From CAMLDH01 sp966250375 (lineage in GTDB: Bacteria > Pseudomonadota > Gammaproteobacteria > Burkholderiales > Burkholderiaceae_D), in assembly GCA_966250375.1 (NCBI GenBank), contig CBINHE010000047.1, positions 1 to 33,730 on the forward strand: a DNA stretch of 33,730 bases. The letters run 5' to 3'. This document shows, piece by piece, positions 23,165 through 30,668 of the stretch. Position numbers and translations under genes: made by a program. Every line of letters starts with the position of its first letter. Position 1 is the first letter of the stretch. A model generated the notes under the pieces. The model had not been told where the DNA came from and did not search any database. It saw only the letters and a list, made by a program, of their open reading frames with translations.

Positions 23165-23371
23165 ATGACTATGATTTTTTTGGAAGACATACAGCGCCGT
23201 ATCATTGAACTCGAGATAGAGCATCGCGATCTGAATGCGGTCATTGATGCGCTAATCCTCGACGTGCGCCATGACGAATTACAACTGCGGCGTCTTAAAA
23301 AGCGGAAATTGCAGTTAAAGGACTATATTACCCTATTGAAAATGCAACTTATTCCCGATATTCCCGCTTAG
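23165..23371 (+). CDS. YdcH/DUF465 family small coiled-coil protein
   Basis: A 68-residue, highly charged, helical protein. The pattern RIIELEIEHRDLNAVID followed by DELQLRRLKKRKLQLKDYI is that of the DUF465 (YdcH) family: two amphipathic helices with a basic RLKK-KL-LKD motif. Members are small cytoplasmic proteins of unknown role in Proteobacteria. ATG 23165 is used here; ATG 23171 is equally possible, and neither has a clear ribosome binding site. The 23165 start overlaps the stop of a doubtful small frame by four bases (ATGA). The DinG-like helicase gene follows after about 130 bp. Confidence 0.8.
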   Translation: MTMIFLEDIQRRIIELEIEHRDLNAVIDALILDVRHDELQLRRLKKRKLQLKDYITLLKMQLIPDIPA

Positions 23372-23498
23372 GAATGCATCATTTCGCTGATTGTCAGTCC
23401 GGTAGAAATTTTTGCGGCATTTGTTTAACTGCAATTCTCTGTTCCCCTTAGCTGCCACAAAGAGCGTCCCTGATATCAGTCCTTACTTCTGAATTATT

Positions 23499-25502
23499 TT
23501 GACTCAAAATATTTCCGCATTGCCTGCACCCGATGTCCATGACGTCGAAGTCGAGCGGCTATTTGATGCCGGCGGCCCGTTGGGCCAGGCAGTTGGAGGC
23601 TTTCGCCCGCGCCAATCGCAAACCGAAATGGCGAAATCCATCGCGCAGGCCATTGCAGAGCAAAAGACATTGATTGCCGAGGCCGGTACCGGGACAGGAA
23701 AAACCTTCGCTTACCTAGTCCCGGCACTGCTGTGGGGCGGAAAGGTGATTGTCTCTACTGGCACCAAGAATTTGCAAGACCAGCTTTATTTACGCGATAT
23801 TCCTACAGTGCGCAAGGCGCTCAATGCGCCGGTCTCGGTAGCACTTTTGAAAGGCCGCGCCAATTATGTATGCCATTTTCATCTTGAGCGCACGCTGCAA
23901 AACGGCCGTCTTACATCGCGTGACGACGTCGGCTATTTGCGGGAAATTTCCCGTTTCATGAAAACCACAATGTCGGGTGACAAGGCTGAATTGTCCAAGG
24001 TGCCGGAGACTGCGCTCATCTGGAATCTGGTGACGTCCACGCGCGATACCTGTCTTGGGGCAGAGTGCCAGTATTATCAGGATTGCTTCGTGATGAAGGC
24101 GCGTAAAGAGGCGCAGCAGGCCGACGTGGTCGTGGTAAATCATCACTTGTTTTTTGCTGATGTCGCATTAAAAGATACTGGCGTCGCAGAATTGCTGCCT
24201 TCGGCCAACACGATTATTTTTGACGAAGCCCATCAATTGCCGGAAACGGCGACGCTTTTTTTCGGCGATACCGTGTCCACCTCGCAAGTGCTGGAACTAT
24301 GCCGCGACGTATTGGCAGAGGGGTTGTCGCAGGCGCGCGATGGCGCCGATTGGGCTACAGTTGTCCTTCCGGTGGAGCGGGCGGCGCGTGATTTGCGCCT
24401 CGCGTTTCCGCAAGATGTCGTGCGACTGGCGGTTAATCAAATTGCGCCGTCGAGCACTTTCTTTCCCAGGCTGGATAAGCTGAAAGAAGAATTGCAGGCA
24501 ATGATCGCAACGTTGGAGACACTGGCCGAACGCGCCGAGACGCTCGAACAATGTCGCGTGCGTGCGATTGAACTGGCAGCGAAGCTGGCGGGCTGGAATG
24601 CCGTGCGCGATGCCAAAGCCAGCAATCAGGATGCAGAGCAAGAGCGGGTACAGTGGGTCGAAGCGTTCTCATCCTCGCTGCAGTTGCATCAGACACCGCT
24701 ATCAATCGCGCCGATCTTCAGCAAACAACGCGAAGGTGTGCCTCGCGCCTGGATTTTCACGTCGGCGACACTTGCGGTAAAGAGTGACTTCAACCATTAC
24801 ACGTCGCAGATGGGGCTGTTCAATGAGCTGGCGAAAACATGGTCGAGTCCGTTCGACTATGAACAGCAGGGACTGTTGTATGTCCCGAATAATCTGCCGC
24901 AGCCGAATTCATTCGAATATACCGATGCAGTGATTGATGCTGCATTGCCGGTAATCGAAGCTGCCGGTGGCCGTGCGTTTCTGCTTTGCACGACGATCCG
25001 AGCAGTGAATCGTGCGGCAGAACGATTGCGCGAAGAATTCGAAAAGCGAAAACTGTTGTTTCCACTCATGGTGCAGGGCGAGGCCGGGCGTACCGAGTTG
25101 CTTGATCGCTTCCGCGCTGCAGGCAATGCGGTGCTGATTGGCAGTCAAAGTTTTTGGGAGGGCGTGGACGTGCGGGGCGAGGCGCTGTCTCTGGTTATCA
25201 TTGATAAACTCCCATTTTCGCCGCCCGACGATCCTGTGCTTGCTGCGCGCATAGACGCGCTGGAAAAAAAAGGATTGAATGGCTTTGTGCATCATCAATT
25301 GCCGGAAGCGATCATTAATTTGAAGCAGGGCGCCGGGCGATTGATTCGCGATGAGGCCGATCGTGGCGTGCTGATGATTTGCGATCCGCGTTTGATTTCA
25401 AAACCGTATGGAAAGCGAATTTGGCAAAGTTTGCCTCCTTTTAAGCGCACGCGTGAACTGAGTACAGTAAAAGCTTTTTTTTTGGGGAAAGAAGCGGAAT
25501 GA
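23499..25502 (+). CDS. DinG/YoaA-type ATP-dependent DNA helicase (Fe-S, XPD-like)
   Basis: A superfamily 2 helicase of the XPD/DinG group, 667 residues, acting on damaged or structured DNA. Walker A is AEAGTGTGKT (K68) and the DEAH box is D242-E-A-H245. Four cysteines between them (C125, C185, C190, C196; YVCHF and CLGAECQYYQDC) fit the [4Fe-4S] cluster of this group. C-terminal motifs include IGSQSFWEGVDVRGEAL and LKQGAGRLIRDEADRGVL. The length and lack of an exonuclease domain point to the YoaA side of the family. No ATG is available: an in-frame stop at 23489-23491 leaves TTG 23499 as the most plausible start, with no visible ribosome binding site. Downstream lies the degenerate mobile-element patch. 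Confidence 0.93.
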   Translation: MTQNISALPAPDVHDVEVERLFDAGGPLGQAVGGFRPRQSQTEMAKSIAQAIAEQKTLIAEAGTGTGKTFAYLVPALLWGGKVIVSTGTKNLQDQLYLRDIPTVRKALNAPVSVALLKGRANYVCHFHLERTLQNGRLTSRDDVGYLREISRFMKTTMSGDKAELSKVPETALIWNLVTSTRDTCLGAECQYYQDCFVMKARKEAQQADVVVVNHHLFFADVALKDTGVAELLPSANTIIFDEAHQLPETATLFFGDTVSTSQVLELCRDVLAEGLSQARDGADWATVVLPVERAARDLRLAFPQDVVRLAVNQIAPSSTFFPRLDKLKEELQAMIATLETLAERAETLEQCRVRAIELAAKLAGWNAVRDAKASNQDAEQERVQWVEAFSSSLQLHQTPLSIAPIFSKQREGVPRAWIFTSATLAVKSDFNHYTSQMGLFNELAKTWSSPFDYEQQGLLYVPNNLPQPNSFEYTDAVIDAALPVIEAAGGRAFLLCTTIRAVNRAAERLREEFEKRKLLFPLMVQGEAGRTELLDRFRAAGNAVLIGSQSFWEGVDVRGEALSLVIIDKLPFSPPDDPVLAARIDALEKKGLNGFVHHQLPEAIINLKQGAGRLIRDEADRGVLMICDPRLISKPYGKRIWQSLPPFKRTRELSTVKAFFLGKEAE

Positions 25503-25872
25503 CATGCCGATATTTAAGGTGATTTTCATGTGGAGCCTTTGAGGAATGTGAATGGCTAAACCTGTTTCCTTAATTCTGGTATGACAGCATGGGATTGTTA
25601 TTGGCGAGCTGTTGCAATAATCAGTATACGATTGGCATGGAAAATCGTTGCTTGGTGTCGGGTGATCATCGAGACAGAAAATCAGGTGAATGGACTAATC
25701 AAAACCGGATTCTTCAATGATGCAAATGGGCACGGAATTAACAAGGTGGGTACAGAATTAACACCATCAGGTCTTATTGTGCCCGGCATGTCAAGGGCTA
25801 AAAGCCACGTACCGGGAGCCTGTTAAATTTTTTGTGTGAAAGAAGTCATACGTATCCTTGGAAAGGATACGT
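25503..25872. other. Non-coding accessory stretch upstream of the IS256 relic
   Basis: 370 bp with no credible gene. It contains a 16-bp direct repeat at 20-bp spacing (25728-25763), an imperfect inverted pair (25788-25797 with 25808-25817) and an AT-rich segment from about 25815 that resembles the terminal part of IS256-family elements. The left limit of the element is not certain. Confidence 0.55.
25728..25763. repeat. 16-bp direct repeat, 20-bp period
   Basis: GGGCACGGAATTAACA (25728-25743) and GGGTACAGAATTAACA (25748-25763) differ at two positions and are spaced by AGGT. They may be terminal binding sites of a former mobile element; no gene is attached. Confidence 0.85.
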
Positions 25873-25878
25873 ATGACT
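25844..25878. repeat. Perfect 16-bp inverted repeat over the transposase start
   Basis: AGTCATACGTATCCTT (25844-25859) and its exact complement (25863-25878) flank a 3-nt centre GGA. The right arm, with the last centre base, contains AAAGGA (25862-25867) and the ATG (25873-25875) of the IS256-type relic. In a transcript entering from upstream, both would be paired. Confidence 0.95.
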
Positions 25879-26684
25879 ATCGGCAAAGTCACGCTGGGCA
25901 AACTGCTTGAAGGCGTCGACTCGGGCGACCCAGAATCGATATTCACCATGCTGGCCTATTCGGCCAGCTTACAAAAGCGCTTGCGGAAACAATGCTCCAG
26001 GCCGAGCTCTCGCATTTGGCGCAGCAGCGCAACATGCCCGAACCGGCTCGCAATCACTATAACGGCAGCAAGAAATCGGTGCTGGCGGCTGAAACCAAGC
26101 TCACGCTCGACATTCCACACGATCGCGACCAGCTTATCTCCAGCGCCTGCCGGGCTTTGGCGATAAGGTCTTTCGCTCTCTATGCGCGCTGCCTGCCAGT
26201 TCCCGAAATCCGGGGTCATCTGACCGGACTGTACGGCTTGGAAGTGTCGCCCGACCTGATTTTCGGCGATCACCGATGAGTGGATGGAAGACGTCACTGA
26301 ATGGCAGGACCGGCTGCTGGGGCAGATTTACCCGCAGGTCTTTTTTGATGCGCTGCGGGTCAAGGTTCGCGACGAAGACGCGGTCAAGAACAATGCGGTG
26401 TTGCGCTGGACGTGCAAGCCGACGGCATCAAGGAAATCCTGAGGATCGAAATCCTGAGGATCTCGATCGAGCAAACCGAAAGCACCAAGGTCTGGCTGCG
26501 CGTCATGACGGAGCTGAAGAACCGCGGACTGGAAGGCGGGTTGATCACCGGGGGGCGACGGCCTGAAAGGCTTTCCACAGGCTATCAACGTGGTCTTCCC
26601 GCAGGCGAAAATCTAGCCTGCATCGTGTACTTGATCCGTAACAGTCTCGATTTCGCCGGCCCGAAGGACTGCAAGCTTGATTAA
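25873..26684 (+). pseudogene. IS256-family transposase, multiply frameshifted and truncated relic
   Basis: Recognisable mutator/IS256 transposase segments are spread over all three frames. In order: MTIGKVTLGKLLEGVDSGDP from 25873; MLQAELSHLAQQRNMPEPAR through FALYARCLPVPEIRGHL and LYGLEVSPDLIF (frame of 25992); DEWMEDVTEWQDRLLGQIYP and FFDALRVKVRDEDAVKNNAV (frame of 26281); VQADGIKEIL to WLRVMTELKNRGLEGGLI (frame of 26412); GDGLKGFPQAINVVFPQAKI; and ACIVYLIRNSLDF. Breaks lie near 25965, 26262 (one extra T), 26400, 26550 (G-run) and 26615. A 15-bp tandem duplication inserts five residues (26433-26462). The C-terminal third, including the expected last catalytic residue, is missing. AAAGGA precedes the original start. 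It cannot make an active transposase. Confidence 0.88.
26433..26462. repeat. 15-bp perfect tandem duplication inside the IS256 relic
   Basis: GAAATCCTGAGGATC occurs twice in direct succession (26433-26447, 26448-26462). It keeps frame (five codons) and adds an EILRI-type repeat absent from the usual family sequence at this point. Confidence 0.95.
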
Positions 26685-26829
26685 CTAACCAACAACCGCC
26701 TACGCTCCTGCGTGTGTAACATCTCGTTAATAAAATGGAGCGATCGTTTTATTTTGTGATTGTGCCGATTGTGCTGCAAATTTCGATTTGTTCATTAGTT
26801 GCAGAGATTGCTTCGGGTAGAATTAGTCT

Positions 26830-27567
26830 ATGAGAATACTTATCAGCAATGACGATGGCTATCTGGCTCCGGGCATCATCGCCTTGGCAGACGCTCTGGC
26901 GCAAATTGCCGAGATTGTCGTAGTAGCGCCGGACAGTAATCGTTCCGGCAGTTCCAATTCTCTGACGCTGGACCGGCCGCTTTCCGTTTATCGAGCGACC
27001 AATGGTTTTTATTTTGTTAACGGAACACCCTCCGATTGTGTACACGTAGCCTTGACCGGCGGTTTGTCGTTTAAGCCGGATTTAGTTGTGTCGGGTATTA
27101 ACCAAGGCCAGAACATGGGGGACGACACCTTGTATTCAGGCACGGTCGCAGCAGCAACGGAAGGGTTTTTGTTTGGCATTCCGGCAATTGCATTTTCACA
27201 AGTTCAGCATGGCTGGGCGCATCTGGATGCTGCGGCAAAAGTGGCGAGAGAAATTGTTCAACGCAGGTTTGACGAACTTCAAAAGCCGTATTTGTTCAAC
27301 GTGAATATTCCGAACCTTCCGTACGAACAACTGAGCAATGTTGTTGCTACACGCTTGGGAAAGCGGCATGAATCCGAGTCTGTGATAAAAGCGCAAGATC
27401 CACACGGACGGGAAATTTTTTGGATTGGCCCTGCGGGCGCGGCAAAGGATGCGGGTGCGGGCACCGATTTCCATGCCACGGCCCAAGGCTATGTATCGAT
27501 TACTCCGTTGCAGATCGATTTGACGCATGCTGCGCAATTGGATGCACTCAAGAAAGGCTTGGCATGA
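26830..27567 (+). CDS. surE: 5'/3'-nucleotidase SurE
   Basis: A metal-dependent phosphatase acting on nucleoside monophosphates, linked to stationary-phase survival; cytoplasmic. The 245-residue product has the N-terminal metal motif ISNDDGYLAPG (D8, D9), VVVAPDSNRSGSSNSLT, the NGTPSDCVHVAL segment, and SGINQGQNMGDDTLYSGTVAAATEG. Length is normal. No ribosome binding site precedes ATG 26830; a TAGAAT at 26818-26823 would place transcription start at or near the ATG, so a leaderless message is possible. It is the first gene of surE-pcm-nlpD-rpoS and overlaps pcm by four bases. The mobile-element relic ends 145 bp upstream. Confidence 0.96.
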   Translation: MRILISNDDGYLAPGIIALADALAQIAEIVVVAPDSNRSGSSNSLTLDRPLSVYRATNGFYFVNGTPSDCVHVALTGGLSFKPDLVVSGINQGQNMGDDTLYSGTVAAATEGFLFGIPAIAFSQVQHGWAHLDAAAKVAREIVQRRFDELQKPYLFNVNIPNLPYEQLSNVVATRLGKRHESESVIKAQDPHGREIFWIGPAGAAKDAGAGTDFHATAQGYVSITPLQIDLTHAAQLDALKKGLA

Positions 27568-28436
27568 CCGATAAAGGAAAACGCTTCCCGCTGTCCTTGT
27601 CATCTGTCGTGGAAAAGTCTTCACAGTCGGTTAAATTGGGGCCTTTATCGCATATCAAAATCGCCACACCGCAAACTGCAACGCAGAATGCCGCGCAAAG
27701 CGGCGCCAGACAGAGCGTGAATCAGTCCGCTACGCATTCCTCGGGAAACATAAAAACAACATCGATTCCAGCAGGGCCGGAACGGCCAACGCCGTTGATA
27801 TCGGATGCGGTACGCAAGGCAATGGTTATACGAGTGGCGAAGCAGGGCGTAAAGGATGCCAAGGTCTTGGCGGCGATGGAGGCAGTGCCGCGGCATCTAT
27901 TCATGGAATCAGCATTGGCCAGCCAAGCTTATATTGATGCGTCATTGCCGATTGGTCATCATCAGACTATTTCCCAGCCCTATATTGTTGCCCGGATGAT
28001 TGAAGTGATACGCAATAACAGCAACGGCGGTGCATTGAACCGTGTGCTCGAAATTGGCACGGGCTGTGGTTATCAGGCTGCAGTGCTGTCGCTGGTCGCA
28101 AAAGAAGTGTATTCGATCGAGCGTATCAAACCGTTGCATGAATTAGCCAAGGCCAATCTGCGTCCGTTACGTATTGCAAACATCCGCTTGCACTACGGAG
28201 ATGGTATGCTTGGCTTTCCGCAAGTCGCTCCATTCGATGGCATCATTCTGGCTGCCGCCGGATTGGAAGTGCCGCAAGTATTACTAGAGCAAATGACAAT
28301 CGGCGGACGCCTGGTCGCGCCAGTTGGTGCCCGTCATCAGGTACTGCAATTGATTGAACGCGTAGGCCAGTTTGAATGGAGCAGTGTCACCTTGGAAGAT
28401 TGCCATTTCGTACCGCTTCGGTCTGGCACCGCGTGA
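27564..28436 (+). CDS. pcm: Protein-L-isoaspartate O-methyltransferase with N-terminal extension
   Basis: Methylates isoaspartyl residues in damaged proteins with S-adenosylmethionine, starting their repair; cytoplasmic. The 290-residue product is longer than E. coli Pcm (208). Residues 1-78 are a low-complexity Gln/Ser/Thr/Ala-rich extension; the catalytic part begins near SDAVRKAMVIRVAKQGV. The SAM-binding motif is VLEIGTGCGYQAAVLS (about 161-176), with the family segments VPRHLF and PIGHHQTISQPYIVARM. ATG 27564 overlaps the surE stop (ATGA), which supports this start and translational coupling. The extension has no signal peptide or membrane segment. Confidence 0.95.
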   Translation: MTDKGKRFPLSLSSVVEKSSQSVKLGPLSHIKIATPQTATQNAAQSGARQSVNQSATHSSGNIKTTSIPAGPERPTPLISDAVRKAMVIRVAKQGVKDAKVLAAMEAVPRHLFMESALASQAYIDASLPIGHHQTISQPYIVARMIEVIRNNSNGGALNRVLEIGTGCGYQAAVLSLVAKEVYSIERIKPLHELAKANLRPLRIANIRLHYGDGMLGFPQVAPFDGIILAAAGLEVPQVLLEQMTIGGRLVAPVGARHQVLQLIERVGQFEWSSVTLEDCHFVPLRSGTA

Positions 28437-28458
28437 CCGGGAATTAGTGCGGCAAAAA

Positions 28459-29433
28459 ATGAACGTAACGAGAATGAAAAAATTTCGCATAGTATTTTTG
28501 GTGATGCTTATAAGCGCGATCGCTGGGTGCAGCACGACACGCAATTCAGCGCCCGTCGTTGACCGCACTCTAGGCGGAGTGAAAGCCAAGCCAGCTATCT
28601 TAAAGCCCGACCTCAAGGTCGCCGACAATCGCGGTTACTATACGGTTAAAAAAGGCGACACCCTTATCCATATCGCCTTGGAGTTTGGTCAAAATTATCG
28701 CGATATCATTACATGGAATAATCTTTCTAATCCAAATGACATCAAGGTTGATCAGGCACTGCGTGTGCTGCCGCCAGAACCTGGAGCAATCCCCGACGGT
28801 GCGCAAATCGGTAGTGTTGCCACTGCTTCAGGAGTGGAAGTAAGGCCCTTGCCTAATCCATCAGTGGTGCAGGCTGCAGTGCCGGCCAAAACCGCTCCGC
28901 GCGGCGACAAGCGCATCTATTCGGAAGCGACGTGGGCGGAATTGCAAAAAACCGATACGCGTCCCATCCTTGCGTCGGCCACCAAGATAGTGCCATCCAA
29001 GACCGTTGACGCAACCAAGCCCGCCGAGAAACCGACTGAAGTGCCTAACGTCGCGGTTGGCGATGAAGAGGGCGTTTCCTGGATGTGGCCGGCCGATGGC
29101 AAGATTGTCGCAACGTACGATGACGGCAAAAAAGGTATTGATATTGCCGGCAAAATCGGACAGCAAGTGTTGGCAGCCGGATCAGGCAAAGTCATGTATG
29201 CGGGCAGCGGTATCCGTGGTTATGGCAATCTCGTGATCGTCAAGCACACGAATAACCTGTTGTCCGCGTATGCTCACAACAAAACCATCCTAGTAAAAGA
29301 GGGTCAAATCGTTAATAAAGGTCAAAAAATTGCGGAGATGGGCAGTTCTGATAGCGATGCAGTAAAACTTCATTTTGAAATCCGGCAGCAAGGTAAACCC
29401 GTCGATCCATCAAAATTTCTGCCGAACCGTTAA
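28459..29433 (+). CDS. nlpD: Murein hydrolase activator NlpD, LysM and degenerate LytM domains
   Basis: An envelope lipoprotein; NlpD-type proteins activate amidases that split septal peptidoglycan. A signal sequence ends in the lipobox IAGC (C24 from ATG 28459, C19 from the alternative ATG 28474). A LysM peptidoglycan-binding domain spans about residues 59-105 (YYTVKKGDTLIHIALEFGQN). A Pro/Thr/Lys-rich linker precedes a C-terminal M23/LytM domain (about 215-324). The zinc ligands are changed: KKGIDIAG lacks the first histidine and VKLHFEIR has lost the first histidine of HxH, so it should be non-catalytic, as in known NlpD. It follows pcm by 22 bp and abuts rpoS. Both starts have weak ribosome binding sites. 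Confidence 0.94.
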   Translation: MNVTRMKKFRIVFLVMLISAIAGCSTTRNSAPVVDRTLGGVKAKPAILKPDLKVADNRGYYTVKKGDTLIHIALEFGQNYRDIITWNNLSNPNDIKVDQALRVLPPEPGAIPDGAQIGSVATASGVEVRPLPNPSVVQAAVPAKTAPRGDKRIYSEATWAELQKTDTRPILASATKIVPSKTVDATKPAEKPTEVPNVAVGDEEGVSWMWPADGKIVATYDDGKKGIDIAGKIGQQVLAAGSGKVMYAGSGIRGYGNLVIVKHTNNLLSAYAHNKTILVKEGQIVNKGQKIAEMGSSDSDAVKLHFEIRQQGKPVDPSKFLPNR

Positions 29434-30456
29434 ATGACACGAAATCCCCACGAAGCTTTAGATGAGGATGCAGGAGCGGATGAATTGTCTGATGATGTGT
29501 CTCTCAATCAAGTAGAGGACGGAGACGATACTTTCGTCGATGGCGCCGAGAAGGAAGCTGGCTCCATTACTGTTGCGGTCGACAGCGTTGACGAATTGAA
29601 GACAGTACTTGCCGCCGAGCTTTCTACCGATACCACGCAGCATTATCTTAATCAGATTGGCGCCCGCCCGCTATTGACTGTTACCGAAGAAGTACATTTT
29701 GCGACTTTGGCCAAGCAGGGCAATTTTGAAGCGCGCCAAAAGATGATTGAGCATAATTTGCGTTTAGTGGTATCAATCGCAAAGCATTACATCAATCGCG
29801 GCGTTGTGCTGCTGGACTTGATCGAGGAGGGCAATCTCGGTTTGATGCGTGCGATTGACAAGTTCGAACCGGAGCGCGGTTTTCGCTTTTCGACTTATGC
29901 AACATGGTGGATTCGTCAAAGCATAGAGCGCGCGATCATGAACCAGGCGCGTACCGTGCGCTTACCGGTTCATATGGTGCGTGAATTGAACCAGATACTG
30001 CGCGCGAAGTACCACCTCGAAGCGCAGCATCACGACGGCAAGGATGCGACTGCGGAAGACATTGCTCATCTGGTGGATCGTCCGCTCGAAGACGTACAGG
30101 ATATTCTAGCCCTTTCCGAACATGCCACCTCGCTCGACGCGCCGCTGGACAATGACCCGCAAGCCAGCCTGATGGATATGCTGCCGAGCGATAATGACGA
30201 TGGTCCCGATTCCCGCGCCGAACATTCCGAGATGATGATTTTGGTGCGTGACTGGTTAAAGAAATTACCGGAAAAGCAACGCATTGTCATTGTCCGACGC
30301 TTTGGTCTGGACAACGATGATCCTGCCACTCTGGAACAACTGGCTGCGGAGATGAGTGTGACGCGCGAGCGCGTGCGGCAAATTCAGCAAGAGGCGTTGG
30401 TGAAGTTGAAACGTGCGTTGACGGCACACGGTGTCGGTCGGGATGCGCTGCTGTAA
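29434..30456 (+). CDS. rpoS: RNA polymerase sigma factor RpoS
   Basis: The stationary-phase and general stress sigma factor. The 340-residue product has an acidic N-terminus (region 1.1-like, 1-65), region 1.2 (TTQHYLNQIGARPLLTVTEE), region 2 with core-binding and -10 recognition (NLRLVVSIAKHYINRG, DLIEEGNLGLMRAIDKFEP, FSTYATWWIRQSIERAI), region 3 (LPVHMVRELNQIL) and region 4.2 helix-turn-helix (TLEQLAAEMSVTRERVRQIQ). ATG 29434 follows the nlpD TAA with no gap and has no ribosome binding site, implying coupling to nlpD translation; a TTG at 29485 with GGAG 8 nt upstream is an alternative start. As in other Proteobacteria, extra promoters inside nlpD are possible but not identified here. No terminator is seen after the stop; the 212 bp to rlmD look empty. 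Confidence 0.96.
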   Translation: MTRNPHEALDEDAGADELSDDVSLNQVEDGDDTFVDGAEKEAGSITVAVDSVDELKTVLAAELSTDTTQHYLNQIGARPLLTVTEEVHFATLAKQGNFEARQKMIEHNLRLVVSIAKHYINRGVVLLDLIEEGNLGLMRAIDKFEPERGFRFSTYATWWIRQSIERAIMNQARTVRLPVHMVRELNQILRAKYHLEAQHHDGKDATAEDIAHLVDRPLEDVQDILALSEHATSLDAPLDNDPQASLMDMLPSDNDDGPDSRAEHSEMMILVRDWLKKLPEKQRIVIVRRFGLDNDDPATLEQLAAEMSVTRERVRQIQQEALVKLKRALTAHGVGRDALL

Positions 30457-30668
30457 TTCTCGCTGCATATTGCTTGTCGGCTCTTCCGGACTTCACAACA
30501 TCGTTGGGCTGCTTCTGATACGAATGTTTCCGGGCTGGTTTCTGGGAGCATAAGTAAGATAACGCATCGATACAGACAACGTGCCATACCGCCAGCATCA
30601 ACCTAATTTCCCATTCCATTAAAAACGTGCGGCTTGATCTTCAAGCGCAAGAATTTCACTCTGCCCAT

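Noticed and set aside
25581..25826. 81-codon frame in the accessory patch
   Set aside because: Runs through the direct repeats at 25728-25763 and has no family resemblance or start signal.
30457..30668. Possible small RNA or gene between rpoS and rlmD
   Set aside because: I see no stable hairpin with a T tract, no tRNA-like fold and no coding frame of note.
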